Shown here piece after piece: positions 10,490 to 22,591 of a stretch of DNA of 64,000 nucleotides. The stretch's first letter is position 1, and every line of letters begins with the position of its first letter. The DNA is from Vicia villosa. Its lineage: Eukaryota > Streptophyta > Magnoliopsida > Fabales > Fabaceae. The stretch is from assembly GCF_029867415.1 (NCBI RefSeq), contig NW_026705567.1:372001-436000 (forward strand), written 5' to 3'. The notes below the pieces were generated by a model that was given only the letters and a program-made list of their open reading frames with translations, was not told where the DNA came from and did no database searches. The translations under genes were made by a program, and so were the position numbers.

Positions 10490-11400
10490 ACACACAGATG
10501 TCCACTTTTAATGGTGATGAAAACTTCTTATTCACACTCAAAGAAGACTATGTCCACTTTGAAGAACTGGAGGAACAAGAGTTTAATCTTCAAATAATTG
10601 TCCACTTTCAACAGCGCGACAACTACTTTGACATGCTCAATGAACTCATTTACCCCAATTTTGTCAAACATTTCTGGGTGAATGCATCCATTTAGCATTT
10701 CAGTCAAGATGCATGTGAAATCTAGTCTGAGGTCTTTGGATTCCCAATCATCACTACTCCAACACTTATTGTTAAAGCAATAAAGTGTGAAAAGAATGAC
10801 TTTTGCATTGAGAAGTTCATAAGAGATATCCCCTTTGTCTCCGAATTTCTCAAACTTCTTTATGCCAGCCCTGAAAAACATGGAAATGCCTCACTCTCAC
10901 TCCCTTGGTAAAAATCTTGCATCAATTGCTGGTGGCAAATTTTCTGCCAAGACAAAAGGATCAGGACCTGCTCACTCATGATGACAAGCATCTCATGTAC
11001 TTCCTTCAAACAAGGGTTAAAGTTAAACTAGCTCTCACCATCTTCAACTTCTTGAAGTCAAAAATCATGATCCCTCACGAGGAAACATGTTTCTTCATTC
11101 CTTACGGACGAGTTCTTTCAGAAATTTTCTCTCAAGAAGGGATTGCTAAGAAGGTGGAAAAAGTAGGCTTAACTGATGCTCTTGTGACCTGTTGGGGCTT
11201 AAATCTCGATGGTGCTGAAAGCTCTGATGGTCAGAGGCGGAAGTCCAGAAAGATTGAGTCTGGAGCTGGATCCTCTGCTTGTTAGACTTTTCCCTTCTTA
11301 TCTCCACGAATTTCTCCTCGAGAGATTTCCCCTTCTTGTCTCCGCCAACTTTTCCTCTGAACTATCTTTTCTCATATTATTTTTATCTTTTTCAGTACAC
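10490..11400 (+). pseudogene. Decayed retrotransposon ORF (plant-transposon-protein type)
   Basis: The plus-strand frame 10905-11285 includes LTHDDKHLMYFLQTRVKV, then IPHEETCFFIPYGRVLSEIF and a C-terminal LNLDGAESSDGQ. The YGRVLSEIF block resembles the conserved segment of the uncharacterised protein found in many legume LTR retrotransposons. That family match is from memory. Upstream sequence (10560-10900) has the same style but is broken by stops and frame changes. Lysine/serine-rich C-terminus and no promoter. Best read as a remnant, not a host gene. Confidence 0.5.
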
Positions 11401-11625
11401 ATCTTGTAATTTTGATTGATTAATGAAATGTTTCCTGTCATTTTGAATCAATATTATTGTTTTTCAGTTTTATCTATCTATTTTTTTTATTGATGACAAA
11501 GAGGGAGAAATGAGAAACAATATGATTTTGATTCGTTGTTATCCTAAGATAAGTCCCAATTATTTAAACAAATAAGTGGATTAACTTATGAGGTTATTAT
11601 GCTTAATTGAATTTTCTGCCAAGTG

Positions 11626-12800
11626 TGGATATTTTTCTCTTTCTCGATTAAGATCGTGTTAGTAATATTTTTGAGTAGTAAAGCGCTGCGGAAGTAAAGC
11701 AACTAAAGTATATTGCAGAAAATTAAAGAGAATAAGGATAGTCAAGGATAATTGTGCAAAGCATAGTTATTATAGTCATTTAGTTAAGGATTAATTGTTG
11801 CAATCATTACATGTGTCTGTTTTTGAAGTGGAAGGATCTCGTATAACCTTTTCTATTTTTTCTCTTAGATTTCTTAGTTATTTTTCTAGAGCTTTATTTT
11901 TAGTTTCAAGAATTGAAATTCTATTATTTGATGTTGAAATGATTTTTTCCAGTTTGGTTGTTTCTTCAGATAATCCCTTACATATTTTAAATAAATCATT
12001 GTAATAAAATTTAGAAGTTACCTCATCTTCCTGATGTTTTGTCATTATATAGATGTTGGTTTTTTCCTCTTCATTATCTGAGGATTCCATACCATTGTCT
12101 CCCCATGCGACACATGTCTTCTTCTCGTTGTGAATTCTTTTGGGTTTCTGATGGGTTAATGCAAAGACGACAATATGAAGATGACAAGAACTTACGCCAG
12201 TTTATACTCATGGGTTAATGCGCCCAACCTTGTCGTCTTCACCTCAGTAGTACCTTCATGGGTGATTTGGAGGATGTCCCACATTTCTTTAGCAATTTTG
12301 CAGTGAGAAACTTATAAGAATTCATCAAGACCAAGTGCGGTGGTGATAATGTTCTTAGCTTTCAAACTGTTTTGCTACAACAGTTTTTTTCAAGTTTTTT
12401 TTACTACAACACCATTAATTTTGTATGTAGGAACAAATGGTCCATCTTTCACAGTTTTCTAAATACCACAATTCATTCCTTCTATGAAGAATTTTATTTT
12501 CTCTTTCTATAACCCATACCTTTCTCCATTAAAGGATGGAGGTTTGATAGTGAATAGATTAAAGTCATCCATCCTCCTGAGAAATTAGTCCATAACAAGA
12601 GTTACGCTCTGATGCAACTTGTTGAACAAGTGACCTCAAGCACAAAGGCGGGGGGTGTGAAATATGGTTTTTTGAAAAGTGTGAATATTTTTCCCTTTCT
12701 CGATTAAGATCGTGTTAGTAATTTTTTTGAGCAGTAAAGCGTAGCGGAAGTAAAGTAAATAAGATATGTTGCAAAAAATTAAAGAAAATAATGATAGAAA
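11626..12800 (-). mobile_element. Copia-like gag remnant between direct repeats
   Basis: On the minus strand, 12600-12240 reads as a broken gag start containing MDDFNLFTIKPPSFNGERYG and KTVKDGPFVPTYKI. Then 12090-11878 gives SDNEEEKTNIYIM and VTSKFYYNDLFKICKGLSEE, typical of copia Gag C-terminal parts. Stops interrupt the frame. A direct repeat of about 120 bp flanks it (about 11626-11750 and 12676-12800, both containing CTTTCTCGATTAAGATCGTG). These repeats may be pieces of the LTRs or of a duplicated leader. Confidence 0.55.
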
Positions 12801-14120
12801 GATTGCATTAGAGAGTTATCCAAGTTTGGCTGAATGTTGGCTTAATCTTGTCCCCAAGTGTTCTTCTTGAGATTTTTCACTATAGACTTGTGAGATTTTA
12901 TCGGTTATGTCCATGAACCTTAATACAATATGACCTTTTGAATTTGAACAAACTTATTCTTAACCTATGGATGACTTTCACCCAACACCTAAGTTTTTCA
13001 CCGGCTAAGTTTAATAAACCAATAACACAGATCTATGGTTGATCTCAAAAACCAAAACTTAATTTCTTAAAGGTATCATACCCTTAAGACTATCAACAAC
13101 CAGCACAACCACTTACAAAATTATATTCTCCTCACAAATAAAATTTCACTATAAAGCATTAAGGTAACCAAAAGTGAAGAAAGAAAATTTCTAGAGAGAT
13201 TAGAGAGATAAATTCCAAACAAATATGAAAATGTTGGAAAGTGGCATGATTTCAAGTGAGGAGACCTCCCTTTATTAAGTAATTGGAATCACTAGAAAAG
13301 GAAACAATTTATGGGTCCCAGTAACTATTTAATCGATTGATCTAATTAATTAAATTAAATAAATATGATCGTTATGATTCTCAAAATGGAAGGTTGTGAT
13401 ATATATGTTGTAGAAATTAAATCACCAGTACAAGTCAATCACTTCTACCTGCAAAATAATAAACAGTTAAACACACTTGAGGCGCGTAGATACACTGTCC
13501 TTATGGATTTATCTGCCTCATAAGCGCGAATCTTCCTGGATCCAATAGGTTGTTCCCAAAGAGCTTAATCGAGAATCTGCCTGTCCTTAGTATGAATCTG
13601 AGGTATTAGAACAACAAGAAATATTCTTTTAGATGGCTATAAGATTTCACCAGAAGAAAAAAATTTCAACAATTCATGTAGGTTTTATATATGGTCCTAA
13701 AGTAAGAGAGTCGTTTATATAAAAAACAAAGAAATAGGTTTTATTGACTTTGACTAAGTCAAGTCAGTATTAGAATATAATAATTATGAACCAAATTAAA
13801 TATTGTTATAATTTATAAATAAATTAAATAATAACAATAATTTTCTTTAAAAATATTTGTCACTTTAAAATTAAAAGTAAATTTATTTAAAACTTCTAAA
13901 ATATAATCAAAAAATTATAACAATATATTTATTGCCAATCATTTAGGAGTTGTAGAAATGTTTTGGGGCGTAAGTTTGATCTTTTTTAATCGATTAGACT
14001 AATCGAATAAATCAGGCAAAATCTCCCCTCTAGTCGTTTCTAGAGCCTCTAAGTTATTTGACACAACTTGCAAGACATTTTTAAATGTTTTTCTTTTAGG
14101 AAAAGTGTTTTTAGTGTGTG
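12801..14120. other. Repeat-derived intergenic sequence
   Basis: No intact gene. 12801-13300 reads like the leader/LTR side of the preceding copia remnant; 13300-14120 is AT-rich with short homopolymer runs. No termini could be defined. Confidence 0.4.
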
Positions 14121-14125
14121 TGAGT

Positions 14126-15221
14126 TGAAGGAGTGAAAAACACTTAGAAAGGGGGGGGGGGTTGAATAAGGGTTGTTTCTAAAAATGACAGATAAAAAAT
14201 AATCACACAGTGATTTTTATCCTGGTTCGTTGTTAATCAAACTACTCAAGTCCACCCCTTACAGAGTGATTTACCTCCACTGAGGATTTAATCCACTAAT
14301 CAACCTTGATTACAATGGTTTTCCACTTAGACAACTTCTAAGTCTTCTAGAGTATACAAATCACAACTTGATCACTCTAGGAATTCCTTTTACAAAATAG
14401 TAAACAATATTACAAGCGTTTAATGTGCTTCTTAATAAGCTATAATCACCAAGTGATTTTTCTCTCAAGATTAAGTTCTAACACTCACTAAGATATTACA
14501 AGATTTGTGAGGTTGAAAATGAAGTTTCTTTGATGTTTGTGTGATAACGTTATGAACCAATTTTGGCAGCGTAAGTTCTCTTAGCGTGTGTTATATTTCT
14601 TCAGCACCCAGAACTTCTCTTTTATAGGCACTGAGAAAAGTGACCGTTGAATAGCATTAAATGCTTTACGTGAATAGTACACTGCTGCATTGAATGTTTC
14701 ACTCTTTTGTCAACTACCTCGAGCCTTGTTTCAACTGCTCTTGCTGACTTTGCCTTTTGTAGCTTCTAACGTTCCTTTTGTCAGTCAGACATATTTGACG
14801 TTGTAGTTTTTTCATCTTGTACTTGCTTCTGGACTCAAACTATTAGAATGACGTTTGAATATCAGAGTCTTCAGTGTTGGTGCAGATGTAACTTCAGTCA
14901 TCAGACTTTGGAAGTTCCTTGTAGCGTGATACCATCAGATCTTCAGAGCCTTGCTTCTGATTGCCATCTTCTGATGCCTTCCAGATCATGTTCTGATTTT
15001 CTCAAGACCATCTTCTGATGTCTTCCAGACCATGTTATGATGAAGCCATCCAGATCTTCTGGGTCAGAGCTTCTGAATGATGATTTAGTGCATACTTTTT
15101 TAGACTTTTCCTGAAATGGAAAACGTGAATAATTAGAGTACCACATTGTCTTATACAAAATTCATATATAATGTTATCATCAAAACTAGAAATATTGATT
15201 AGAACATTTCATGTTCTAACA
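14126..15221 (-). mobile_element. Copia (SIRE-like) solo LTR, 1096 bp
   Basis: In minus orientation the LTR begins TGTTAGAACATG and ends CACTCCTTCA, so it has the TG...CA ends of an LTR. TGAGT lies immediately outside both ends (14121-14125 and 15222-15226), a perfect 5-bp target duplication. There is no internal region, so this is a solo LTR from recombination. Features include many CAGAAG/ATCAGA motifs in the U3 part, a TATA-like CTATAAAAGAG, and a C-run (plus-strand G-run at 14151-14161) near the 3' end. Lineage assignment to SIRE/Maximus-like copia is inference. Confidence 0.9.
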
Positions 15222-15226
15222 TGAGT

Positions 15227-16635
15227 TTCCTTAGTACTTTTAAGCTACTACCTTATTTTGACAATACTCAGTTCACTCAGACAGACCAACAAGCAAGACC
15301 TGGAGAGCTCTTACACATTTTCCCACATATATATATATAGGCTTCAAAAATTCTTGCTAGATAGTATCTGTTAGTATATGCACTTTAATCTTGAGTCCTC
15401 TTCTGCAAACACATATGAATCCTCATGCATTGTTGTCATCAAAACTTCCGATAGTGATCTTTATTAAACATTTATTCTCTTAAAAATCTTTATTAAAGGT
15501 TTATTCCCTTAAAAATAAGAATAAAAGGAAGATGCTAGGAGTCGAACTCATAAAAAATATAATTTAGTTTGAATTTAAAAGTAAAAGAAGGGAGGACGTC
15601 CAATTTTAAAAATTTCACTTCTAGTCAAAAACTTATTATATAATATATATTTTATTGTAATGTCAATTGGTGTTATGTTATCCTATCACACATTGAGTTA
15701 AATGCAATACTAATGAAGCCCCCACAAGGTAATTCAGATTTGTTCACATGTGGAGACATATATGATGATATAGTGCTAGCTATTGATCATGCTAGCTTCT
15801 ATATCAACCATGACACTTTTTGGGACTCAGTCCCCAATTATTCTCAGAATGACTTCTTTAGAGATAATGTTAAAATCAATTATTTTTAAAAGTACAATTA
15901 AGAGAACACCATTCTTTTAGCAAGGTCGGCCCCTAATCTAAATAACCAGATTCATTCTATTCACAAACTATTCATATTTATAAAACTGTATACCAACTAC
16001 AGTCTATCTCAAGTAATGCCCCCACAAAGATTTATCACGACTTTTAAACCAAAAACATTGACACTACATAGCCTCACAAAACAAGAAACACTGTACCAAG
16101 TAACGAAATACGTAAACATACATACACATTTATGTGGTTGACTTCACTTGACATGGTTGTTGTTTATTGATGACGTGAGTGAATTCCAAAATGAAGGGTT
16201 GAGATGAAAGTGGGAATGTTGAGAGAGTATGACAAGTCCCCTAAAAAAGACAAGGCATTGGACAGTCTGTTAGATGCATTTAATGTACTCTAACTGTTGT
16301 ATGTATGTATGCTTGCGTTTTCAAAAATGTCAGCAATATAAAAAGGACTAAGCATGCATGCATAAATGAAAACCAGCAGAGACCCCACTTGTGTGACTGT
16401 CAATGACTTGCCATTTTGCCAAGTCTCACCCTTTGCTACCATTGTCTCTAACACTGTCCTCTTATGAAATATGTATATGTTTTATGTACTATTGCTACCT
16501 TCTTCTTCCAATAATAATGTCTCTCACAATTTCCCAATGTTTTATGTCCAAAAAATAATATGTCATGCAATATAATATATGGTTACTAATTTGCTATTAA
16601 AAAAAAATACCGACTAACTAATAACTAGCCATGAT
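15227..16635. other. Intergenic, no gene seen
   Basis: AT-rich, no sustained frame and no repeat termini. A short (TA)n tract lies at about 15327-15340. Confidence 0.5.
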
Positions 16636-16639
16636 AAAT

Positions 16640-17140
16640 GAGCATGTCTGTTCCGTTTATACGTGTCTCATTAAAAAATAAGACAGACATATAACAAAAG
16701 GAGGGCCGCAAATTTTGGCACGGACCACCAAAAAATGAAGCGAGTGAGGCGGATTCGGCAGACCTTGTTACCGATTAAGACTAAATGTGATAAAAAGTCA
16801 AACATGCGCATTTAGGCGCGTCTCACTAAAAACCGGGACAAAGATGATAGAAAAGGAGGGCTGAAAACTTTGGCATGAGCGGCCAACAAATGAAACAGAA
16901 TGAGATGAGTCCGGTGAATCTCGTCACCCCGTAAGACTAAATGTGATAAAAAGTCAAACATACTCCATTTAGGCACGTCTCACTAAATAATGGGACAAAC
17001 ATAATAAAAGAAGAGACCGAAAAGTTTGGCACAAGCCGCCAACAAATGGAGTGGGGCGAGGTGGGTCCAGCGGGTCTTCTTACCCATAAAAACTAAAAGT
17101 AACAAAAATCCAAACGTGTCCTATATATTTATGTCTACGC
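16640..17140. repeat. 156-bp tandem repeat, about 3 copies
   Basis: A unit with TTTAGGCRCGTCTCACTAAA, GACAAA, GGAGGGC, AAATTTTGGCA, GCGGCCAACAAATG and AAAGTCAAACAT recurs at a constant 156-bp spacing. For example, the AGTCA of the last motif ends at 16800 and 16956, and the matching AATCCA at 17112. Copies differ by point changes and small indels. It is less AT-rich than its surroundings. No coding frame runs through it. Confidence 0.85.
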
Positions 17141-18060
17141 ATGCCAAAGTTCGCAGAAAACAAGGGACAAGGATTCTCTAACTTTTAGGAGGGAAAATTA
17201 GAGTAATTTTAGGCAAAATTTGGATGAAATAAAAGTAGTGTTAATTTTGGAGAAAAAATTATAGAAGAGAAAATAAATCGAGACAGAGAGAAAGTCACTG
17301 AAAGGTAGATAAATTAAAGTTAAAGAATTAAAACTCAAAAATAAGGCATGAAAAGAAGAGTGCTAGTTGGAAATTTTAGCCCGATCTTTTACCTCTCTTA
17401 CTACTATTATTTTGTCATTAAAAAATTAAAAAAAAAAAAAATCAGACGATACAAGATAGAAAACTTTGTATTTAAATTAGGATAATTAAAAACTAAAAAA
17501 ATTAAACTACATTTTCATACTTAACATCAATATAAATATTTTTTTGAGAGAGAAGAAGAGATGGACAAAAGGAGACATATGAATTAAATGTGACAAGGAA
17601 TATGCCTGCATACTATCATTCTTTAATTCAAAATAGCTTAGTACTATACTATACACATCAATGAATACATAAAACTTTGGCACACACAATCCTATAATAT
17701 TTATGGACATAAGTTATGATAATTTAATTTGAAACCTATAATATTTTTGAAGTGTGTTTTCATATATCAACAGATCCTACAATCTGTCACAATAATTACT
17801 GGTTTTTAACTAAAGTGAAATATCTGATTCATAAGCTTATAATAATAATAAGGTGATGATGATAACTCAAACAACCACAATCAGTTATCTTGATTCATCT
17901 CTCTCTCTCTGAAAATGAAATGCTCCTCTAAAAGCAACATCACCATATGATAACATAGTACTTTTTATTTTTTACCTATCTAAATTCACCACAAACCCTT
18001 ATAATCTCTCTTTCCTTTTTGTCTCATCTTTTTACATTACTTTACTGTTTCTTTCTCTCT
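17141..18060. other. Upstream region of WOX3
   Basis: AT-rich, no gene. A CT-rich tract (TCTCTCTCTCTCT near 17900) and an A-run near 17430 are the only simple features. Confidence 0.5.
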
Positions 18061-18066
18061 GTCCCT

Positions 18067-18076
18067 CTATTTATAC
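18067..18076 (+). promoter_or_regulatory. TATA box of WOX3
   Basis: CTATTTATAC lies about 70 bp upstream of the chosen start codon, in a CT-rich stretch typical of plant core promoters. It lies downstream of the in-frame ATG at 18019, which is why that earlier ATG is not used. Confidence 0.55.
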
Positions 18077-18138
18077 ATCACTTTCACCCTCTCTTCTTGT
18101 CACAAAAAACTAGTTTCCAAAGTGAGAAAACATCAATA

Positions 18139-19184
18139 ATGTCTCCACCTGGTTCATCAAGATGGAGCCCTACTACTGAACAGCTTATGATCTTGGAAGA
18201 ACTGTATAGAAGTGGAATTAGAACTCCTAGTGCTTCTCAAATTCAGCAAATTACTACTCACCTTTCTTTCTATGGTAGAATAGAGGGAAAAAATGTTTTC
18301 TATTGGTTTCAGAATCATAAGGCTAGGGATAGACAGAAACTTAGAAGGAAACTCAACAAACAACTGCAGCTACAGCAGCAACAGCAACAGCAGCAGCATC
18401 AACAACAATTACAAGTTCATCATTGTCAACTCAATCATGATAACATGATGATCAATAACCATTTTGTTGGTGGTACTTTTGGTTACCCTTTTGGATCTTC
18501 TACTCAAGACTTTTCCTTTTTTAACTCGCCTAGCTTGCTTTTTGAGGTAATCTTCTTTTTCATACATGCATGTATAGAAAGACTAGTGATGTTTACTTAT
18601 ATGTCTTTTTTCTTCTTCTTTCTTTTGACAATTCTTCTATATATTTAGCCCTTGGATGCATGGCATTTCTTGACTTATATACTATGTAGCATCGACACCT
18701 CTAAAAAATGTGTCTTCATGTCGGTATCGTGTTTCTGGTATCTGTATTTCATAATTTAGTTAACGCAATTTTGATCACATCGGCTCGAAGAAAGTTTGCA
18801 ACTGCGACCGTAATTTAAAACCATGATATGACTTAAATTATCATCTTGGGTTGTGGTCTACAAACAATGGTTCAAAATGAGTGATATGAATGCACACAAT
18901 GCCACTTGGCCATTACACATTACACATTATGATTCTTTTTGTATTTTTTTAATTTGATATGTATTTAGGGATCATATGCTGCAAGCACATCAGAAGGACC
19001 AATCAATAGCAAATGGAATGGTTATAACAACCAACCAAGTTTGATGGAGAAGAAAGAGATTGCATTCAACAACTATGGTTGGAACCTTATGGATAATGTT
19101 AATCATGAATCACCTTCATGTTGCACCAAACCTCTCAAGACTCTTGATCTCTTTCCACTCACAACAAGAATCAAAGAAGATTAA
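18139..19184 (+). CDS. WOX3: WUSCHEL-related homeobox transcription factor, WOX3/PRESSED FLOWER type
   Basis: Two exons, 18139-18546 and 18969-19184, join in phase 0 to a 207-aa protein. The WOX homeodomain occupies residues about 7-71: [20 protein letters not shown], then the longer WOX loops, and recognition-helix [16 protein letters not shown] glutamine-rich stretch follows (residues about 74-92). The canonical WUS box TLDLFPL lies near the C-terminus. The start MSPPGSSRW and the wording of the homeodomain match the WOX3/PRS clade, which controls lateral organ margin growth and acts mainly as a repressor in the nucleus. The donor is GAG/GTAATC and the acceptor TATTTAG. Intact. The clade call is from family knowledge; a tree would confirm it. 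Confidence 0.93.
18361..18415 (+). repeat. CAG/CAA repeat coding for polyglutamine
   Basis: An interrupted CAG/CAA run encodes the glutamine-rich linker of WOX3. It is a likely length-variable site between accessions. Confidence 0.85.
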
Positions 19185-19840
19185 TTAGTAATTCATGAAT
19201 CAAAACTCAAAATTCTATGCGACATTATTAACCTATAATACTTTATGACATTAATTAACCATGCTTGAAAGTTATGATCTATATACCAAGAGTGCCTAGT
19301 GTTGTACGTAGGATCTTTGGTTGCTTTGCACCATGTGATAGAATAGAATGATAGAAATGCAATACTTTTTGGTATAAATCCTAAGGGTACATGATGTGTG
19401 TCCTAGAATTATATACCAAGATTATTCTATCCTAGTGTTTGCACAATTTCATTAAAGATGAATTTTATTATTTTCTTTGTAAAATTTGGTTGTTATTTCA
19501 ACTTTTTTAGTGATAAGGTTAATGCTGAATGTGTATGGAAATTGTAAAACAGAAAACTTGTTGTATTGATAATATATGGTCCCATTCTGATATATCTTTA
19601 AAGTCTATTTATTGCGTGATGGTTGTCTTTCATTCATCAATCTCGATTTTCTCTCATGCAAAATAAAAGGACTTTGTGGACATGTGGAAATGCAGCTTTT
19701 TGTTGAACTTAAATTTTTTTTTTGAAAGAATGAACAAAAAACACACAATGTAGATACATGGTTTCAAAAGGTAACACTTTTAGTGTTACATATTAGAAAT
19801 AATGTTCAATAGATATTCTAGCCACTTAAATAGCCACAAC
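19185..19840. other. WOX3 3' flank
   Basis: No further coding exon. Holds the presumed 3'-UTR of WOX3, with AATAAA-like words in an AT-rich context, and a T/A-run near 19710. Confidence 0.5.
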
Positions 19841-19859
19841 TTCTTAATAGTCGAAAACT

Positions 19860-20660
19860 TTTTGTTTGGAGCATTTTATTTTCGTCGCTTCCACGCTGAC
19901 GCCGCCACTAGTTAAGTCATTAGATGGAGGTTCATCTAAGCCTTGTAGATCTTCGTTCCAGGATATTCTTATTGAAGGACAAGGAACCACTACATTGAAG
20001 GAGAAAGTAGACTTGATTGAAAATAAACTTATGAAATTCTTTCTTGAAGGAGGAAATCGGTTGCTACCAAAGGTCACAATAGATGATAGGAACTATGCAA
20101 TACTTGAAAGAAGACGCTAGTCTTTAAACTCCTTCGGAAGAAAGTGGACTATCATTTGATGAACGATAGGTTGAAGATAATGTGGAAACTTATTGAAGGT
20201 TTTGAGATCATGGATGTTGATAATGATTTTTTTATGGCCAAGTGTGAAGTGCTCGCAAATAGGGAGAAAATTGTGTCTGAATGTCTGTGGATGTTGTTTT
20301 ACCATTATTTTGCAGTGGCTTGATGTACTGTACACTTTGCATCTCCTATCGCAAAAGTGGAGAAGACTCTAGTTTGGATTCAATTTCCAGGGCTTATTGT
20401 ATTATGATGAAAGTATCCTCCTTGGTCTGTCATATGTTGTGGGTATTCCTGTTAAGGTAGACACTAACACCCTGAATGTAGAGAGGGAAAGGTTTGCATG
20501 GAGATTGATATGACCTTGCCGACTGTTGGAAGGGTTGATGATAATGACAACTATTAACACATGCAGTATGAAGGTCTTCATACTATTTTTTTCCAATTGT
20601 GGTTATTAAGGACATCATACTCGTGATTGCAAGAAAACACCAGATAATCTAATGCAGTCG
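19860..20660 (+). pseudogene. LINE ORF1 relic (DUF4283 plus CCHC zinc knuckle)
   Basis: Across shifting plus-strand frames the sequence reads KVDLIENKLMKFFLEGG..., then ANREKIVSECLWML, WIQFPGLIVLYYDESIL, IPVKVDTNTLNVERERFA and GHHTRDCKK. That order is a DUF4283-like RNA-binding domain followed by a CCHC zinc knuckle, as in ORF1 of plant L1-type LINEs. Several stops and frameshifts kill it, and no reverse transcriptase follows. Family assignment is from motif recall. Confidence 0.65.
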
Positions 20661-21147
20661 ACTGTTCCCACAGTGGCGCAACCAAGACGTCTGCTGAAAA
20701 AACGATGTTGTCCACGAGCAAAGACTAACGGAACAACATCAAGAAGTGGGCGATGATAGTGGAAAATTTATAACAAAAGAATAAGAAGAAATAAATGTTG
20801 TTCATGGTGACTGGTTGGTGGTGTAGAGAAAAAATGCAATGAAAAAGTCAGTTATGGTCTAGGGAAATCTTTATCCAATAACGCGCCTAAAGATCCAGGG
20901 AGTACTAAAAGCAAGGGGTTTTATGTATCCTTAAAAGGACCAAATGCTGACAATAAAACTGTTGGACCCAATCAACTTGACACGGTTTCCATAAATGATT
21001 AAGTTTCATGTTTATAATTTTGAAAATGATTAAGTTTTGAGGAAGATGTGATTTCCAGAAATCGTGTTCTTGAGGAAGAAGATGAAGTTCATCTTCTGAT
21101 TTTATGAACTTTGTTTATGTTATATTTTATGGTATGCGTTTTAATAA

Positions 21148-21238
21148 TTGAATGTATGACCACCCCAGTGGTAGCACACTTGCCTTTAAGTCTCTCACCA
21201 TGCCAATGGTGCGGGTTCGATCCCCCCTTTTTGCCACT
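21148..21238 (+). mobile_element. tRNA-like SINE head
   Basis: ACCCCAGTGGTAGCACACTTG (A-box region) and GCGGGTTCGATCCCCCC (B-box) are spaced as in a tRNA gene, followed by a T-rich tail. No clean anticodon stem or acceptor pairing, so it is more likely a SINE or tRNA-derived relic than a functional tRNA. Confidence 0.5.
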
Positions 21239-21321
21239 TTGTGCTATTTTATTTTTTTATGATTTCTCAAACTGACTTTACCATATAATTATATGTGTGG
21301 ACCTTATGAATGACAATACTG

Positions 21322-21402
21322 ATTGGCCCAGTAGCTAAGGTTTTAAGCTATGATCAAGAGGGCATGGGTTCAAGACCCACCAAGTGCAAACCTTTATTTT
21401 TA
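21322..21402 (+). mobile_element. Second tRNA-like head
   Basis: GGCCCAGTAGCTAAGG and GGGTTCAAGACCCACC have A- and B-box-like spacing. The sequence differs from the copy 170 bp upstream, so the two are not simple duplicates. It could be a SINE fragment. Confidence 0.4.
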
Positions 21403-21499
21403 CCACTATTTTATTTTACCAAATTTGATTAATTATTTGAAATAGAAAATAAATCATTTTCACTTGATTTTTTGCACACTTCTTGTTTACCTTGTATAT

Positions 21500-22586
21500 T
21501 GTAGAAATATATTTTAAAAACTAAAAAAATGTTATCTATTTAATCCTTTTTTTAATTAAATCAAAACTAATGTTTTTTATGCCTTTTAAAGGCCATTAAA
21601 TCAAACCTTTTTTAATATTCTCCACCAGTTGAACCAATTAGGGTTAGGTTAAACTTACTTTGAAGATGTTAACATGATCCTTTAGTTGATTCACCTAGGA
21701 TTTATTTAAAACTTTGAAATGAAAATGATTAGGTTTAGGTTAGTGTACATTTGCTAAAACCCTAAGTCTAGGATCCTTTGATCCCATTGATTCAATGCAA
21801 TACCATGTTGATATTAACTTGATTGCCATGATCTCCCCTTATTTATCCACTTGTAAATATACTTATTGATTTACATCCTTGTACATTCATACTTTGGTTA
21901 TGTTATTGTCTTTGTATATATACATTGTTGAACTAATCCCGCATACATAAGATATTTATCCATCCATCATACATCATACTCATACACACATGATATGATT
22001 AACCTTGAGGTATGCCATCCCTTTTATTCATAACCATTTTATAATTGATTTTATACATTAATATCTTTGTACTCACCCTTTGATTGTATCCATGATAAAC
22101 ACGCCATGTCTCACACACCCCTTGAGATGATTATCCTTATTCCTTGCTTGAGATGTATGATTCCTCATTGTTGCTAAGATCCAAAGGAATGAGATAGTAT
22201 TGACAAAAATTGTCAAGGTACTCACTCTATTTTCTCCCTATTTTCCCCCTCTTTTACTTTGTGCTTAGTATTATTAAAGCTTAACACTTTCCCCTGTTTT
22301 AAAAATGGTTTTGTATTGTTAAAGCTCAACCTCTTTTAAATCAACCTTGGTTTTGTATTGTTAAAGCTTGACACCTTTTAATAATTTACTGTGTATTGTT
22401 AAAGCTCAGTATTTAAAAAAACACCGTTGAGTATTGTTAAAACTCAACACTCAAAAAGTTTTTACCATTTGACTCTTTATTTCCCTTTTAAGGGGAACTA
22501 CAAATGCTATGACTTTCCTATTGATCTTAAGGGGTATGTAGGCACAAGATGTGAGGGCAACCTCACCCTTTGACCTAGCTTTTGGG
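21500..22586 (+). mobile_element. Ogre/Tat-like LTR fragment
   Basis: The right part has the phrase GGGTATGTAGGCACAAGATG near 22530, which resembles the conserved 3' part of Ogre-type LTRs. The sequence preceding it has five spaced copies of GTATTGTTAAAGCTCAAC. Neither LTR end could be fixed. Identification is from memory of Ogre LTR style. Confidence 0.4.
22262..22462 (+). repeat. Five spaced copies of GTATTGTTAAAGCTCAAC
   Basis: The motif occurs at about 22268, 22314, 22358, 22391 and 22431 with small variations, spaced about 33-46 bp, each followed by an A/T-rich filler and CC/CT tract. Confidence 0.8.
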
Positions 22587-22591
22587 GTTGA

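Noticed and set aside
11209..11409. 66-codon plus-strand frame
   Set aside because: Alternate frame over the end of the retrotransposon ORF and its 3' DNA.
18019..18138. Upstream in-frame ATG extending WOX3 by 40 residues
   Set aside because: It lies before the TATA box. The extension is hydrophobic low-complexity sequence absent from WOX proteins, and MSPPGSSRW matches the family start.
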